Source: Deltaproteobacteria bacterium
Lineage (GTDB): Bacteria; Desulfobacterota; DSM-4660; Desulfatiglandales; HGW-15
Length of the DNA: 7,714 nucleotides
Assembly (NCBI GenBank): GCA_024641835.1
Contig: JAHECH010000186.1
Coordinates: 1-7,714, forward strand
Reading direction: 5' to 3'
How positions within the stretch are numbered: position 1 is the first letter of the stretch; every line of letters starts with the position of its first letter. The translations under genes and the position numbers were made by a program. Positions 1 through 5,138 of this stretch are shown piece by piece. The notes beneath the pieces were generated by a model. That model was not told the DNA's origin, did no database searches, and worked only from the letters and a program-made list of their open reading frames with translations.

Positions 1-177
1 CTTCAACCTAAGACCCAGCCCCCCTTCTGCAAAGAAGCGCTTCAACTCTTCGATCACCTCTTCAGGTGACAGCTTACTCCTGCACTCTAATCGTAACATT
101 CTCCAGGCCCCTCCAATCTTGAACTTCCGCTGGAATGCCTTTTCCACGATGTCGGCAGCCCATGCAGGTTGTGTCAT
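1..177 (-). CDS. Partial hypothetical protein, N-terminal 59 codons, runs off the left edge
   Basis: An uninterrupted minus-strand frame starts at ATG 175-177 and is still open at base 1. A Shine-Dalgarno-like AAGGTG (complement of 186-191) lies 8 nt before the ATG, which supports this start. The 59 visible residues begin MTQPAWAADIVEKAF and include a predicted amphipathic stretch with LSPEEVIEELKRFF. There is no signal peptide or membrane segment, so the product is probably cytoplasmic. I do not recognise the family. It lies about 100 nt downstream of the M23-like gene on the same strand and could be co-transcribed with it. A small hairpin (AGAGG/CCTCT, complement of about 194-209) sits just upstream of its ribosome binding site. 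The call rests on an open frame plus a plausible ribosome binding site only; the C-terminal part is outside the window. Confidence 0.55.
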   Translation of the reverse strand, partial: MTQPAWAADIVEKAFQRKFKIGGAWRMLRLECRSKLSPEEVIEELKRFFAEGGLGLRLK

Positions 178-277
178 ATAATCGTCACCTTCTCCAGAGG
201 ACCAGCCCTCTCATTTCCGTTCACTGACCCGCGGGCAGGCAGCCTGATTAGGAGTTTGTTGGAAAAGCTCTTCCCTG

Positions 278-1216
278 TCAAGGAGAAACAGAAGATTGAC
301 TAAGGTGGGGTACTTCTGAAATGAACTGGATGGGATTAACCGAGATACCATCGATCCGGACTTCGTAGTGAAGATGCGGACCATCCAAACCTCCCTTCCC
401 TACAACTGCGATTGTTTTTCCCCTTTCCACGTATTCTCCTTCCCTGACGGATATGTCATCCAGGTTTGCATAGAATGTCGTCAATCCATTGCCATGATTT
501 ATGGAGAGAATTGTGCCGTAGCCTCGCTCCCAGCCGATAGAAGCGACCACCCCATCAGAAGTCGCCAGTACAGGGGCCTCCAGACGTGTAGCGATGTCTA
601 TCCCTCTGTGGAATTCAGTTTTGCTGGACCCAGGAGAAACCCGAGTGCCAAAAGCGCTCATGATGAAGCCGTTTGCAGGCGAGATAGGCGCCATAGAGGC
701 AAAAAGCACCTGGTGGTGCTTCGGGGAACCTGCTGATTCATTGCTCTCCCGTGTCAACCTTGTTATTCTGGTCTCTGTGGCGGCATCAGCACGATCAAGA
801 ACGGAGTGAGAGTCTTTTCCTGACTGGCCCTCGATTCGAATCGGTTGGGATGACTTGAGTTCGGATCCTCCCATGGCAAGCATTCCTATCTCAGGCTGGT
901 TCGCTTTGAGATCGGCCACAGACCTCAGCTTCTGATCAAGCGCCAGAAGCCCCTCAAAATCGCCCTCAAGTTCATCAATTCTTTGAGAGAGGTGGACAAA
1001 CTCACGCTCCTTTTGGCCTCTCTCTTTTTCCATCTCTGTCAGTTGGGGCACCTGACCTGAAATGCGTATGTAATCCCGTATCAACCAGCAGGAGTACGCG
1101 ACTGTGCAACATAGGATAAACACGCCAATGCCGAGGAGGGTGAGTGATATACTGATCTGTTTCACTGCTCCCCGGTTATCTGGAACAAAGAGTATCTTGA
1201 TTCGCCTTGCTCCCAC
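278..1216 (-). CDS. Membrane-anchored M23/LytM-type peptidase-like protein
   Basis: The 312-residue protein starts at a GTG with GAGG 5 nt upstream. A short basic N-terminus is followed by one hydrophobic segment (about residues 20-46), a Glu/Lys-rich predicted coiled coil (about 55-105), a low-complexity linker and a C-terminal M23 domain (about 178-297). This is the layout of cell-wall endopeptidases, or of EnvC/NlpD-like amidase activators, anchored in the inner membrane facing the periplasm. Visible metal-site residues are H203 and D207 in HRGIDI and H281 and H283 in GPHLHYEV. The family normally has a further His in a Y-x-H-L motif; here the sequence is YANL with N251. That position corresponds to the catalytic non-ligand His of LytM/lysostaphin, so activity may be reduced or the protein may act as a regulator. 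The LOG gene lies upstream on the same strand, separated by a terminator-like hairpin, so the M23 gene may have its own promoter, which I could not identify. Family assignment is secure; enzymatic activity is not. Confidence 0.9.
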   Translation of the reverse strand: MGARRIKILFVPDNRGAVKQISISLTLLGIGVFILCCTVAYSCWLIRDYIRISGQVPQLTEMEKERGQKEREFVHLSQRIDELEGDFEGLLALDQKLRSVADLKANQPEIGMLAMGGSELKSSQPIRIEGQSGKDSHSVLDRADAATETRITRLTRESNESAGSPKHHQVLFASMAPISPANGFIMSAFGTRVSPGSSKTEFHRGIDIATRLEAPVLATSDGVVASIGWERGYGTILSINHGNGLTTFYANLDDISVREGEYVERGKTIAVVGKGGLDGPHLHYEVRIDGISVNPIQFISEVPHLSQSSVSP

Positions 1217-1224
1217 GACCGCCT

Positions 1225-1261
1225 CGAATATTTCCTGTCCAGTTTAGGCATGCCATATTCG
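1225..1261. repeat. Inverted repeat around an 8-bp palindrome, upstream of the M23-like gene
   Basis: CGAATAT (1225-1231) and ATATTCG (1255-1261) are perfect 7-bp inverted arms. The right arm directly abuts the palindrome GGCATGCC (1247-1254). The element starts 9 nt before the GTG start of the M23-like gene. It could be an operator or a leader hairpin near the ribosome binding site, but short inverted repeats also arise by chance and no regulator is recognisable from it. Confidence 0.25.
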
Positions 1262-1383
1262 GCTGAATCGCGCCCTTATGAATTTTGAACGCAAGAAATA
1301 TTCCAAAAGCGGGGGCCTGGAATTTACATTGTGCTATCAATAAGTTGTTCTAAAAAGCGGGGAAGGTTCATCGGTTTTGAAGA

Positions 1384-1413
1384 CGAAAAATGTGCACTTT
1401 TGTGCATTTTTCG
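1384..1413 (-). terminator. A-tract/T-tract hairpin after the LOG gene (likely intrinsic terminator)
   Basis: CGAAAAATG (1384-1392) pairs perfectly with CATTTTTCG (1405-1413). The inner CAC/GTG pairs also close on a TTTT loop, leaving a two-base bulge. On the minus strand the stem has five A on the 5' arm and five T on the 3' arm, the usual shape of an intrinsic, possibly bidirectional, terminator. It lies 33 nt beyond the LOG stop codon and upstream of the M23-like gene. The GC content of the stem is low, so its efficiency is uncertain. Confidence 0.6.
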
Positions 1414-1445
1414 GGTAGGTCGGGCGTTCATCGCGCAATTTATAC

Positions 1446-2513
1446 TTATGCACCGAAAGGACAAGAGATCGAGCTCTTTTCAGAAAAAACGTTTATCGCA
1501 TCAATGAATTTTCTTAGTCTACCAAAGTCCCTTCGATTGAAATCGAGCACTATCCTTGGAAGGTGGGCTAGTTCAGGTTCGTCGCTTTCCTCCTGAAGAG
1601 GCCCACTCAGAATGATCTCGCCCTGAGGTGTCAGAAGATCTTGGAACTCTCTTCTCAGCACCTCCACTTCTTTGTCCCCAACACTCGACGTGAGCCTGAG
1701 AACCAGTCGTTCTCCCACATAGCGCAAACTGTGGTAGCGGGTGTAAAAGCTGCGAATTCTATCTATCGCATCCTCTATGGATTCAACCCGCTCAAAGACA
1801 TAGAAATCACTGCTGCTGATGTAGCCCCGGGTCATGAGTTCTTTCTCCAGAAAATGGATCCACCGCGTCCAGTAAGTGCCTCCGGGTTCGTCGACGAAAA
1901 CAACGGGAAAGGGATCTCTTTTCCCGGTTTGCACCAACGTCAGCGTTTCCATGGCCTCATCAAGGGTACCGAACCCTCCAGGGAACAGGACCACAGCATC
2001 AGTCTCCTTAAGAAAGGCGACCTTCCGATTGAAAAAGTACTTATAGGTGATGCTACGCGGGTTTCCATCCATAATGGGATTCGTCTTCTGCTCAAAGGGA
2101 AGCCGGATGTTGACACCAAAGGACCGCTCCGTCCCTGCTCCCTCATTCACAGCTTGCATAATTCCCGGTCCTCCCCCGGTGATGACCATGTATCCGGCTT
2201 CAGCTAATTTTCGACCCAGGCGGCGCGCCATTTCGTAAATTGCTTCATCAGGTTGGGTCCTGGCCGACCCGAAAACGGTGACCTTCTTTACCTCGCGATA
2301 GGGCTCAAAGACCTTTGCCGTAAACCTCATCTCTTTGAGGGTTGAATTCATTAGTTTGAGGTCTGCTTTTTGAGAGGACTCCTGTCCGGCTTTCAGAGCC
2401 GCCAGAATCATCTCCCTAACGATTCCTCTCTGCGTTATGTTTTGAGCGATATCCAGCAGTTGCTCAATCGCTTGATCTACAGGACCATTGCTTTTTGTAA
2501 AGTGGAGTTCCAT
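1446..2513 (-). CDS. LOG-family protein (phosphoribohydrolase-like, TIGR00730 type) with extended termini
   Basis: This is a Rossmann-fold protein of the LOG / former lysine-decarboxylase-like family, whose characterised members cleave nucleoside 5'-monophosphates to base plus ribose 5-phosphate. With the ATG start it has 355 residues. The core spans about 75-255: FGSAR (81-85), the nucleotide-binding loop GGGPGIM (113-119), Arg163-Lys164 and the signature PGGFGTLDEA (178-187). Core LOG proteins are about 190 residues, so this one carries about 75 extra N-terminal and about 95 extra C-terminal residues. It is soluble with no signal peptide. An in-frame GTG at 2535-2537 would add 8 residues but has no ribosome binding site. 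The ATG at 2511-2513 has only a distant GAGAGG, so the start is uncertain by 8 codons. A sigma70-type promoter lies about 110 nt upstream and a hairpin terminator follows, suggesting a single-gene transcript. The physiological substrate cannot be read from the sequence. Confidence 0.9.
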   Translation of the reverse strand: MELHFTKSNGPVDQAIEQLLDIAQNITQRGIVREMILAALKAGQESSQKADLKLMNSTLKEMRFTAKVFEPYREVKKVTVFGSARTQPDEAIYEMARRLGRKLAEAGYMVITGGGPGIMQAVNEGAGTERSFGVNIRLPFEQKTNPIMDGNPRSITYKYFFNRKVAFLKETDAVVLFPGGFGTLDEAMETLTLVQTGKRDPFPVVFVDEPGGTYWTRWIHFLEKELMTRGYISSSDFYVFERVESIEDAIDRIRSFYTRYHSLRYVGERLVLRLTSSVGDKEVEVLRREFQDLLTPQGEIILSGPLQEESDEPELAHLPRIVLDFNRRDFGRLRKFIDAINVFSEKSSISCPFGA

Positions 2514-2623
2514 AGTTTCTTTTTGCCTCTCAACCACTCATTTTATCGTCATTCAGCAGCGTCTCCTGGGTTCTTCAGTGCATCAATAGGGCAAAGGAAT
2601 AGGGCTACCAAAGGCTTGCGTAT

Positions 2624-2652
2624 ATTCTAGACTACCAGGGTTCATCCTGCAA
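2624..2652 (-). promoter_or_regulatory. Sigma70-type promoter for the LOG gene
   Basis: On the minus strand TTGCAG (complement of 2647-2652) is followed by exactly 17 bases and TAGAAT (complement of 2624-2629), a close match to the -35/-10 consensus. Transcription would start near 2617, giving a leader of about 100 nt before the LOG start codon. Confidence 0.6.
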
Positions 2653-2840
2653 ATGAGTACGATTTGTTTAACAGCCTCTTTCATGGAAAAGTGTCGTAAA
2701 ATGATCACCCCCACCCATCTGATCTCCAGCTTTGCTTATACTCTTTTAAGAACGCTTAACATAGTATACAAAAAAATCCAAGACGCGAAGGTTAATGAAT
2801 TATCCCTTTTGAGCTATCCATGAGCCGTGAGGAGAATTCG
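2653..2840. other. Divergent intergenic region upstream of the DUF1573 operon
   Basis: This is the remainder of the gap between the divergent LOG and DUF1573 genes, about 327 nt in total. It is A/T-rich, especially 2730-2815, and must carry the promoter of the plus-strand operon. Weak candidates are visible, for example TTGCTT near 2734 with TTAACA about 18 bases on, or TATACA near 2764, but none is convincing. No coding frame with a ribosome binding site and no strong hairpin is seen. Confidence 0.4.
2829..2834 (+). promoter_or_regulatory. Ribosome binding site that sets the start of the DUF1573 gene
   Basis: GAGGAG lies 6 nt before ATG 2841-2843, ideal spacing. The earlier in-frame ATG at 2820 has no comparable site and would place this sequence inside the coding region, so 2841 is preferred. 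Confidence 0.7.
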
Positions 2841-3563
2841 ATGAGGAGAATGGGCTTATTGGCAATCTCATGTGTCAGTCTGATGATTTTGATCCTTGGT
2901 TTAGACTATGTTACGCATTCTCGAAGCGGGAAGCCTGAGATAATGCTAACCGACCGGAGACATGATTTCGGAAAAGTCAAACCATGGGAGATGCTGGAGC
3001 ACACCTTTCGCATCCGCAACATGGGCGCTACGGTCTTGCGCATTGAGCAAGTCAGCCCGGACTGAGATTGCACCGTGGCCTCCTTTGACAGGTCAATCCT
3101 CCCCGGCGGGGAGGGCAACATCACATTGAGCCTGAGAACAAAGAATTATGAAGGCCTCCTTATCAAAACAGCGCAGGTGCACACCAATGACCCTAGGAGA
3201 CGAGTCATCACACTCAGCCTCAGGGCTTCCGTTGCAACGCCCATCACTGTCTCACCCCCTTACGCAAGCTTTTATGGGATCGTGGGAGAGATCTTCTCTC
3301 TCCCTGTCGAGGTAAAAGCAGGACTGGATAAGCCCCTTTTTCTAGAGCCGGGAAAATCCAACCTCCAGGATAAGATAACCTATACGATCGAGGAGTTTGA
3401 AAAAGGGCGTCGATTCAGGATCCTTTTCACGAACGTGCCAGGACCTGCTGAGACTTTTCGGGGATATCTGAACCTTCAGACCAACTATGTTGAAAAACCG
3501 CTGATCAATATCAGGGTGATCAGTCGTTTTGTTGAAAGCACGGGGACTAACGCCTGTAACTGA
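2841..3563 (+). CDS. DUF1573 domain protein, candidate selenoprotein with in-frame TGA (Sec75)
   Basis: Reading TGA 3063-3065 as selenocysteine gives one continuous frame of 240 residues. Residues 5-23 are a hydrophobic N-terminal segment (anchor or signal), so the protein should face the periplasm. Residues 35-132 match DUF1573 (Ig-like, ASH/HYDIN-type): HDFGKVKPWE, FRIRNMG, LRIEQVSPD-U-DCTVASF, ILPGGEGNI and VHTNDP. The family normally has C-G-C-T where this protein has U75-D-C77-T, so the TGA sits on the first conserved Cys. Residues 133-235 look like a second Ig-like domain. Both halves are in the same frame, similarity runs straight through the TGA, and the distal part ends in a one-base overlap with the next gene, so it is presumably translated. 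The start at 2841 has GAGGAG 6 nt upstream. The main alternative is a recent nonsense mutation of a Cys codon (TGC or TGT to TGA). The function of DUF1573 is not established; the neighbours suggest extracytoplasmic thiol chemistry. Confidence 0.75.
3063..3065 (+). other. In-frame TGA, probable selenocysteine codon
   Basis: TGA falls between GAC (Asp74) and GAT (Asp76) of the DUF1573 gene, at the position of the first Cys of the family C-G-C-T motif. The frame before it (from 2841) and after it (to 3563) is identical and otherwise free of stops. Recoding needs SelA, SelB, SelD and tRNA-Sec, none of which is in this window. Confidence 0.65.
3067..3115 (+). promoter_or_regulatory. Candidate SECIS region: hairpins directly after the TGA
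   Basis: Three foldings are visible. (a) TTGAC (3085-3089) pairs with GTCAA (3092-3096) around AG, with an AGGTC string resembling the loop region of E. coli fdhF. (b) ATTG/CAAT (3067-3070 with 3094-3097), ACC/GGT (3072-3074 with 3091-3093) and GT/AC close on an 11-base loop that begins GG, only 11 nt after the TGA. (c) CCTCCCC (3098-3104) pairs perfectly with GGGGAGG (3108-3114) around a GGC loop that begins 39 nt after the TGA. Published bacterial SECIS models want a G at the start of the apical loop about 16-37 nt downstream. Structure (c) just misses on distance, (b) is too close and (a) has too small a loop. The region is suggestive but not a textbook element. Confidence 0.4.
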
Positions 3564-4111
3564 TGAAGAACTCGATCGACCAGAAGTCAATCCTGCAAAT
3601 CTTATCGCAGGCGGGGATGATTCTGATTCTCGCGGCGACGCTGGGAATCTTGGTCAATGAGGCGAGGCCGGGCAAGCTGTCCTTGTGGCTCACGGGAGGC
3701 TCAGAAAAACAACCGGTTCTCGGGGTCGAAACTCGCATGCTCATTTCACTCGATGAGGCAGAGACCCGTTTCCTCCGCGATAGGGCGCTGTTTCTCGATG
3801 CGAGATCACCTGAGATCTATAAGCAGGCTCACATCATGAGAGCCCGCAATCTTCCGTGGGAAGCGTTTGAACAGTATATCGGTACGGTCATGGCCGATAT
3901 CCGTCGCGACAGGTTCATCATCATCTATTGTGACGGGCAAACTCTTTCCGTGAGCGGAGATCTTGCTGTGGCATTGGCCTCGCGGGGTTACAAGAATGTT
4001 CATGTGTTGGTGAATGGCTGGAATCTTTGGTTGGCCAATGAGCTTCCCATAGAGGCAGGCACGCCGGCTCACGCACGGCTGCGAGAGATGGACACTCAGC
4101 ATGGTTCCTGA
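3563..4111 (+). CDS. Membrane-anchored rhodanese-like domain protein
   Basis: The 182-residue protein has an N-terminal hydrophobic segment (about 9-31) followed by a rhodanese domain (about 58-165) predicted to lie on the periplasmic side. Recognisable landmarks are FLDARSPEIYKQAHI (77-91, the CH2A-type motif), the active-site strand IIIYCDG with Cys123, and the closing VLVNGWNLWL (148-157). Rhodaneses carry sulfane sulfur as a persulfide on the active-site Cys. The loop here reads C-D-G-Q-T-L-S, whereas common single-domain enzymes have C-x-x-G-x-R/S and related envelope proteins, as I recall them, often have C-D-G-x-x-C; the second Cys is absent (Leu128). The ATG overlaps the TGA of the DUF1573 gene by one base (TGATG) with little ribosome binding site of its own, so translation is probably coupled to read-through of the upstream gene. 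The last 11 bases overlap the MauE-like gene. Sulfur-transfer function is inferred from the domain and context. Confidence 0.88.
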   Translation: MKNSIDQKSILQILSQAGMILILAATLGILVNEARPGKLSLWLTGGSEKQPVLGVETRMLISLDEAETRFLRDRALFLDARSPEIYKQAHIMRARNLPWEAFEQYIGTVMADIRRDRFIIIYCDGQTLSVSGDLAVALASRGYKNVHVLVNGWNLWLANELPIEAGTPAHARLREMDTQHGS

Positions 4112-4568
4112 TCACAGACTCAAAACACCGGTTATTCCTTTAGCCGTCCGCCTATTTCTCGGATTTGTTTTCCTGTACGCTTCTGTTGATAAAATCCTCC
4201 ATCCTGCAGCCTTTGCAGAGACCATATACAATTATCGAATTCTGCCGGAATGCTTGATTCATTGGGTCGCCATCATCCTTCCCTGGGTGGAGCTTTTGCT
4301 CGGCTGCTTCTTGATTCTTCGCATGTGGTTACCTGGCGGTTCTTTTCTGAGCACCCTACTTCTTCTCATCTTCCTTGGATCCGTCGCCTTCAACATGGCC
4401 AGGGGACTGGACATCCAGTGCGGCTGCTTCAGCACATCAGAGGAACGCATCCATGGCGCTCCCATGCTCTGGTATGTAGTGCGGGACGCTGCATTTTTGC
4501 TGCTATCCCTTTATCTTTTTCTCGACACCCTTCTGGGAAGAAGGGGATCCGTTTCGCCGAAGATGTGA
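4101..4568 (+). CDS. MauE/DoxX-family redox-associated membrane protein
   Basis: The 155-residue integral membrane protein has four predicted helices (about 11-30, 52-73, 80-99 and 122-143). The layout and motifs fit the MauE/DoxX-like family: LYASVDKILHP after helix 1, LPWVELLLG (59-67), RGLDIQCGCF (101-110) and VVRDAAFLLL (126-135). MauE of methylotrophs is needed for maturation of the disulfide-rich methylamine dehydrogenase small subunit; homologues beside thioredoxin- or rhodanese-like genes are thought to move thiol electrons across the membrane. Cys107 and Cys109 form the C-G-C motif, which echoes the U-D-C/C-G-C of the first operon gene. The gene overlaps the rhodanese gene by 11 bases, so it is the last member of a coupled three-gene operon. 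No methylamine dehydrogenase genes are present, so a direct mau role is unlikely. The substrate is unknown. Confidence 0.85.
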   Translation: MVPDHRLKTPVIPLAVRLFLGFVFLYASVDKILHPAAFAETIYNYRILPECLIHWVAIILPWVELLLGCFLILRMWLPGGSFLSTLLLLIFLGSVAFNMARGLDIQCGCFSTSEERIHGAPMLWYVVRDAAFLLLSLYLFLDTLLGRRGSVSPKM

Positions 4569-4637
4569 AGATGCCCCGTGCGCCCGTCCTCCGTAGCAGG
4601 GCTACTGCGGAGGGTGGAGCAGCACGGGCAGCTTCAC
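4565..4637. terminator. Long imperfect hairpin between convergent genes (likely bidirectional terminator)
   Basis: GTGAAGATGCCCCGTGC (4565-4581) pairs with GCACGGGCAGCTTCAC (4622-4637) with one mismatch and one bulged base. Inside it CCTCCG (4588-4593) pairs with CGGAGG (4608-4613), and TAGC with GCTA around an AGG loop. The structure spans the end of the MauE-like gene (stop 4566-4568) and the end of the convergent lipoprotein gene (stop 4634-4636). A pyrimidine-rich run follows on the plus strand but no clean T-tract, so it may act as a terminator or as a 3'-end stabiliser. Confidence 0.55.
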
Positions 4638-5047
4638 TTCTTCTTAGCCTTCTTTTTCAGCTGTCCGGGGGGAAATTTCTTCTTGTGTTCCTCAAAATGG
4701 CTGTAGGGTCTGTCATCGTCCATGTCAATGGTGACATACTCCACCTCTCTGATCTTTCCCCTGTAGACCGCAGGCAAGACAACCGCTGTTCTCCAGGCGC
4801 TCCCCTCAAGATAGAAGTACACGTTTCTCGTGACATCAAAGTAAACATAGGCTGATGGGTAATAGTGGTACTGGTACTTCGCCCGGTAACCATGTGCGGG
4901 GGCGTGAGGCGGAGGACCCCCTGCAGGTTCTGGAGGGGGCCCACCCACATGCACGCCTCCTCCGGTGATGGCACAGGCGTTCAAGACCAAGAATGCAAAA
5001 GAACAGATCAAGATTTTGCGGAGCTCCTTCAGTTCCACTTTTCTCAT
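4634..5047 (-). CDS. Small Pro/Gly-rich, Tyr-rich lipoprotein of unknown function
   Basis: The chosen start is the ATG at 5045-5047, which has a perfect AGGAGG 7 nt upstream, giving 137 residues. A basic N-terminus (MRKVELKELRK) and a hydrophobic run lead to the lipobox V-L-N-A-C with Cys25, so the product is probably a lipidated envelope protein. Ala at +2 fits outer-membrane sorting. Residues 28-54 are rich in Gly and Pro, followed by a Tyr-rich segment with YHYYPSAYVYFDVTRNVYFY (about 61-80) and a Trp-containing LEGSAWRTAVVLP. The tail is strongly basic (last nine residues KKKAKKK-like). The Y-Y-P-x-x-x-V-Y-F-D pattern recurs in uncharacterised small lipoproteins. The gene follows the AsmA-family gene on the same strand with a 91-nt gap and is probably co-transcribed. 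The frame stays open upstream to 5173, but that extension overlaps the AsmA gene, lacks a comparable ribosome binding site and would bury the signal peptide. Confidence 0.75.
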   Translation of the reverse strand: MRKVELKELRKILICSFAFLVLNACAITGGGVHVGGPPPEPAGGPPPHAPAHGYRAKYQYHYYPSAYVYFDVTRNVYFYLEGSAWRTAVVLPAVYRGKIREVEYVTIDMDDDRPYSHFEEHKKKFPPGQLKKKAKKK

Positions 5048-5054
5048 AGTCATT

Positions 5055-5060
5055 CCTCCT
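5055..5060 (-). promoter_or_regulatory. Strong ribosome binding site of the lipoprotein gene
   Basis: AGGAGG (complement of 5055-5060) is 7 nt from ATG 5045-5047. Another in-frame ATG at 5051-5053 is only 1 nt away from this site, too close to be used efficiently. This fixes the start and rejects the longer frame reaching into the AsmA gene. Confidence 0.75.
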
Positions 5061-5138
5061 TCATCCCTTTTGATCATCTGAAAGCTGCCAAGCAGCCCCG
5101 GTATCGCGACGTAAACCATCTTTCCTTTGACTCCAAGG

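Noticed and set aside
1641..2207. Plus-strand 188-codon frame opposite the LOG gene
   Set aside because: It is an antisense shadow of a gene with clear LOG motifs and has no family resemblance or ribosome binding site.
2820..2840. Upstream ATG at 2820 as the start of the DUF1573 gene
   Set aside because: It has no Shine-Dalgarno sequence, and the good GAGGAG lies between it and the ATG at 2841.
2841..2880. Lipobox in the DUF1573 protein (A-I-S-C at residues 8-11)
   Set aside because: The hydrophobic stretch continues after the Cys and the -3 residue is Ala, so a membrane anchor or signal segment is more likely.
2820..3065. A short 81-residue protein ending at the TGA, followed by a separate 162-residue protein
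   Set aside because: Both are in the same frame, neither is a complete DUF1573 domain alone, and the putative second start (GTG at 3075) has no ribosome binding site. A single recoded gene explains both better.
4250..4855. Plus-strand 201-codon frame across the MauE-like gene and the convergent junction
   Set aside because: It overlaps two well supported genes and the terminator, and its translation resembles no protein family.
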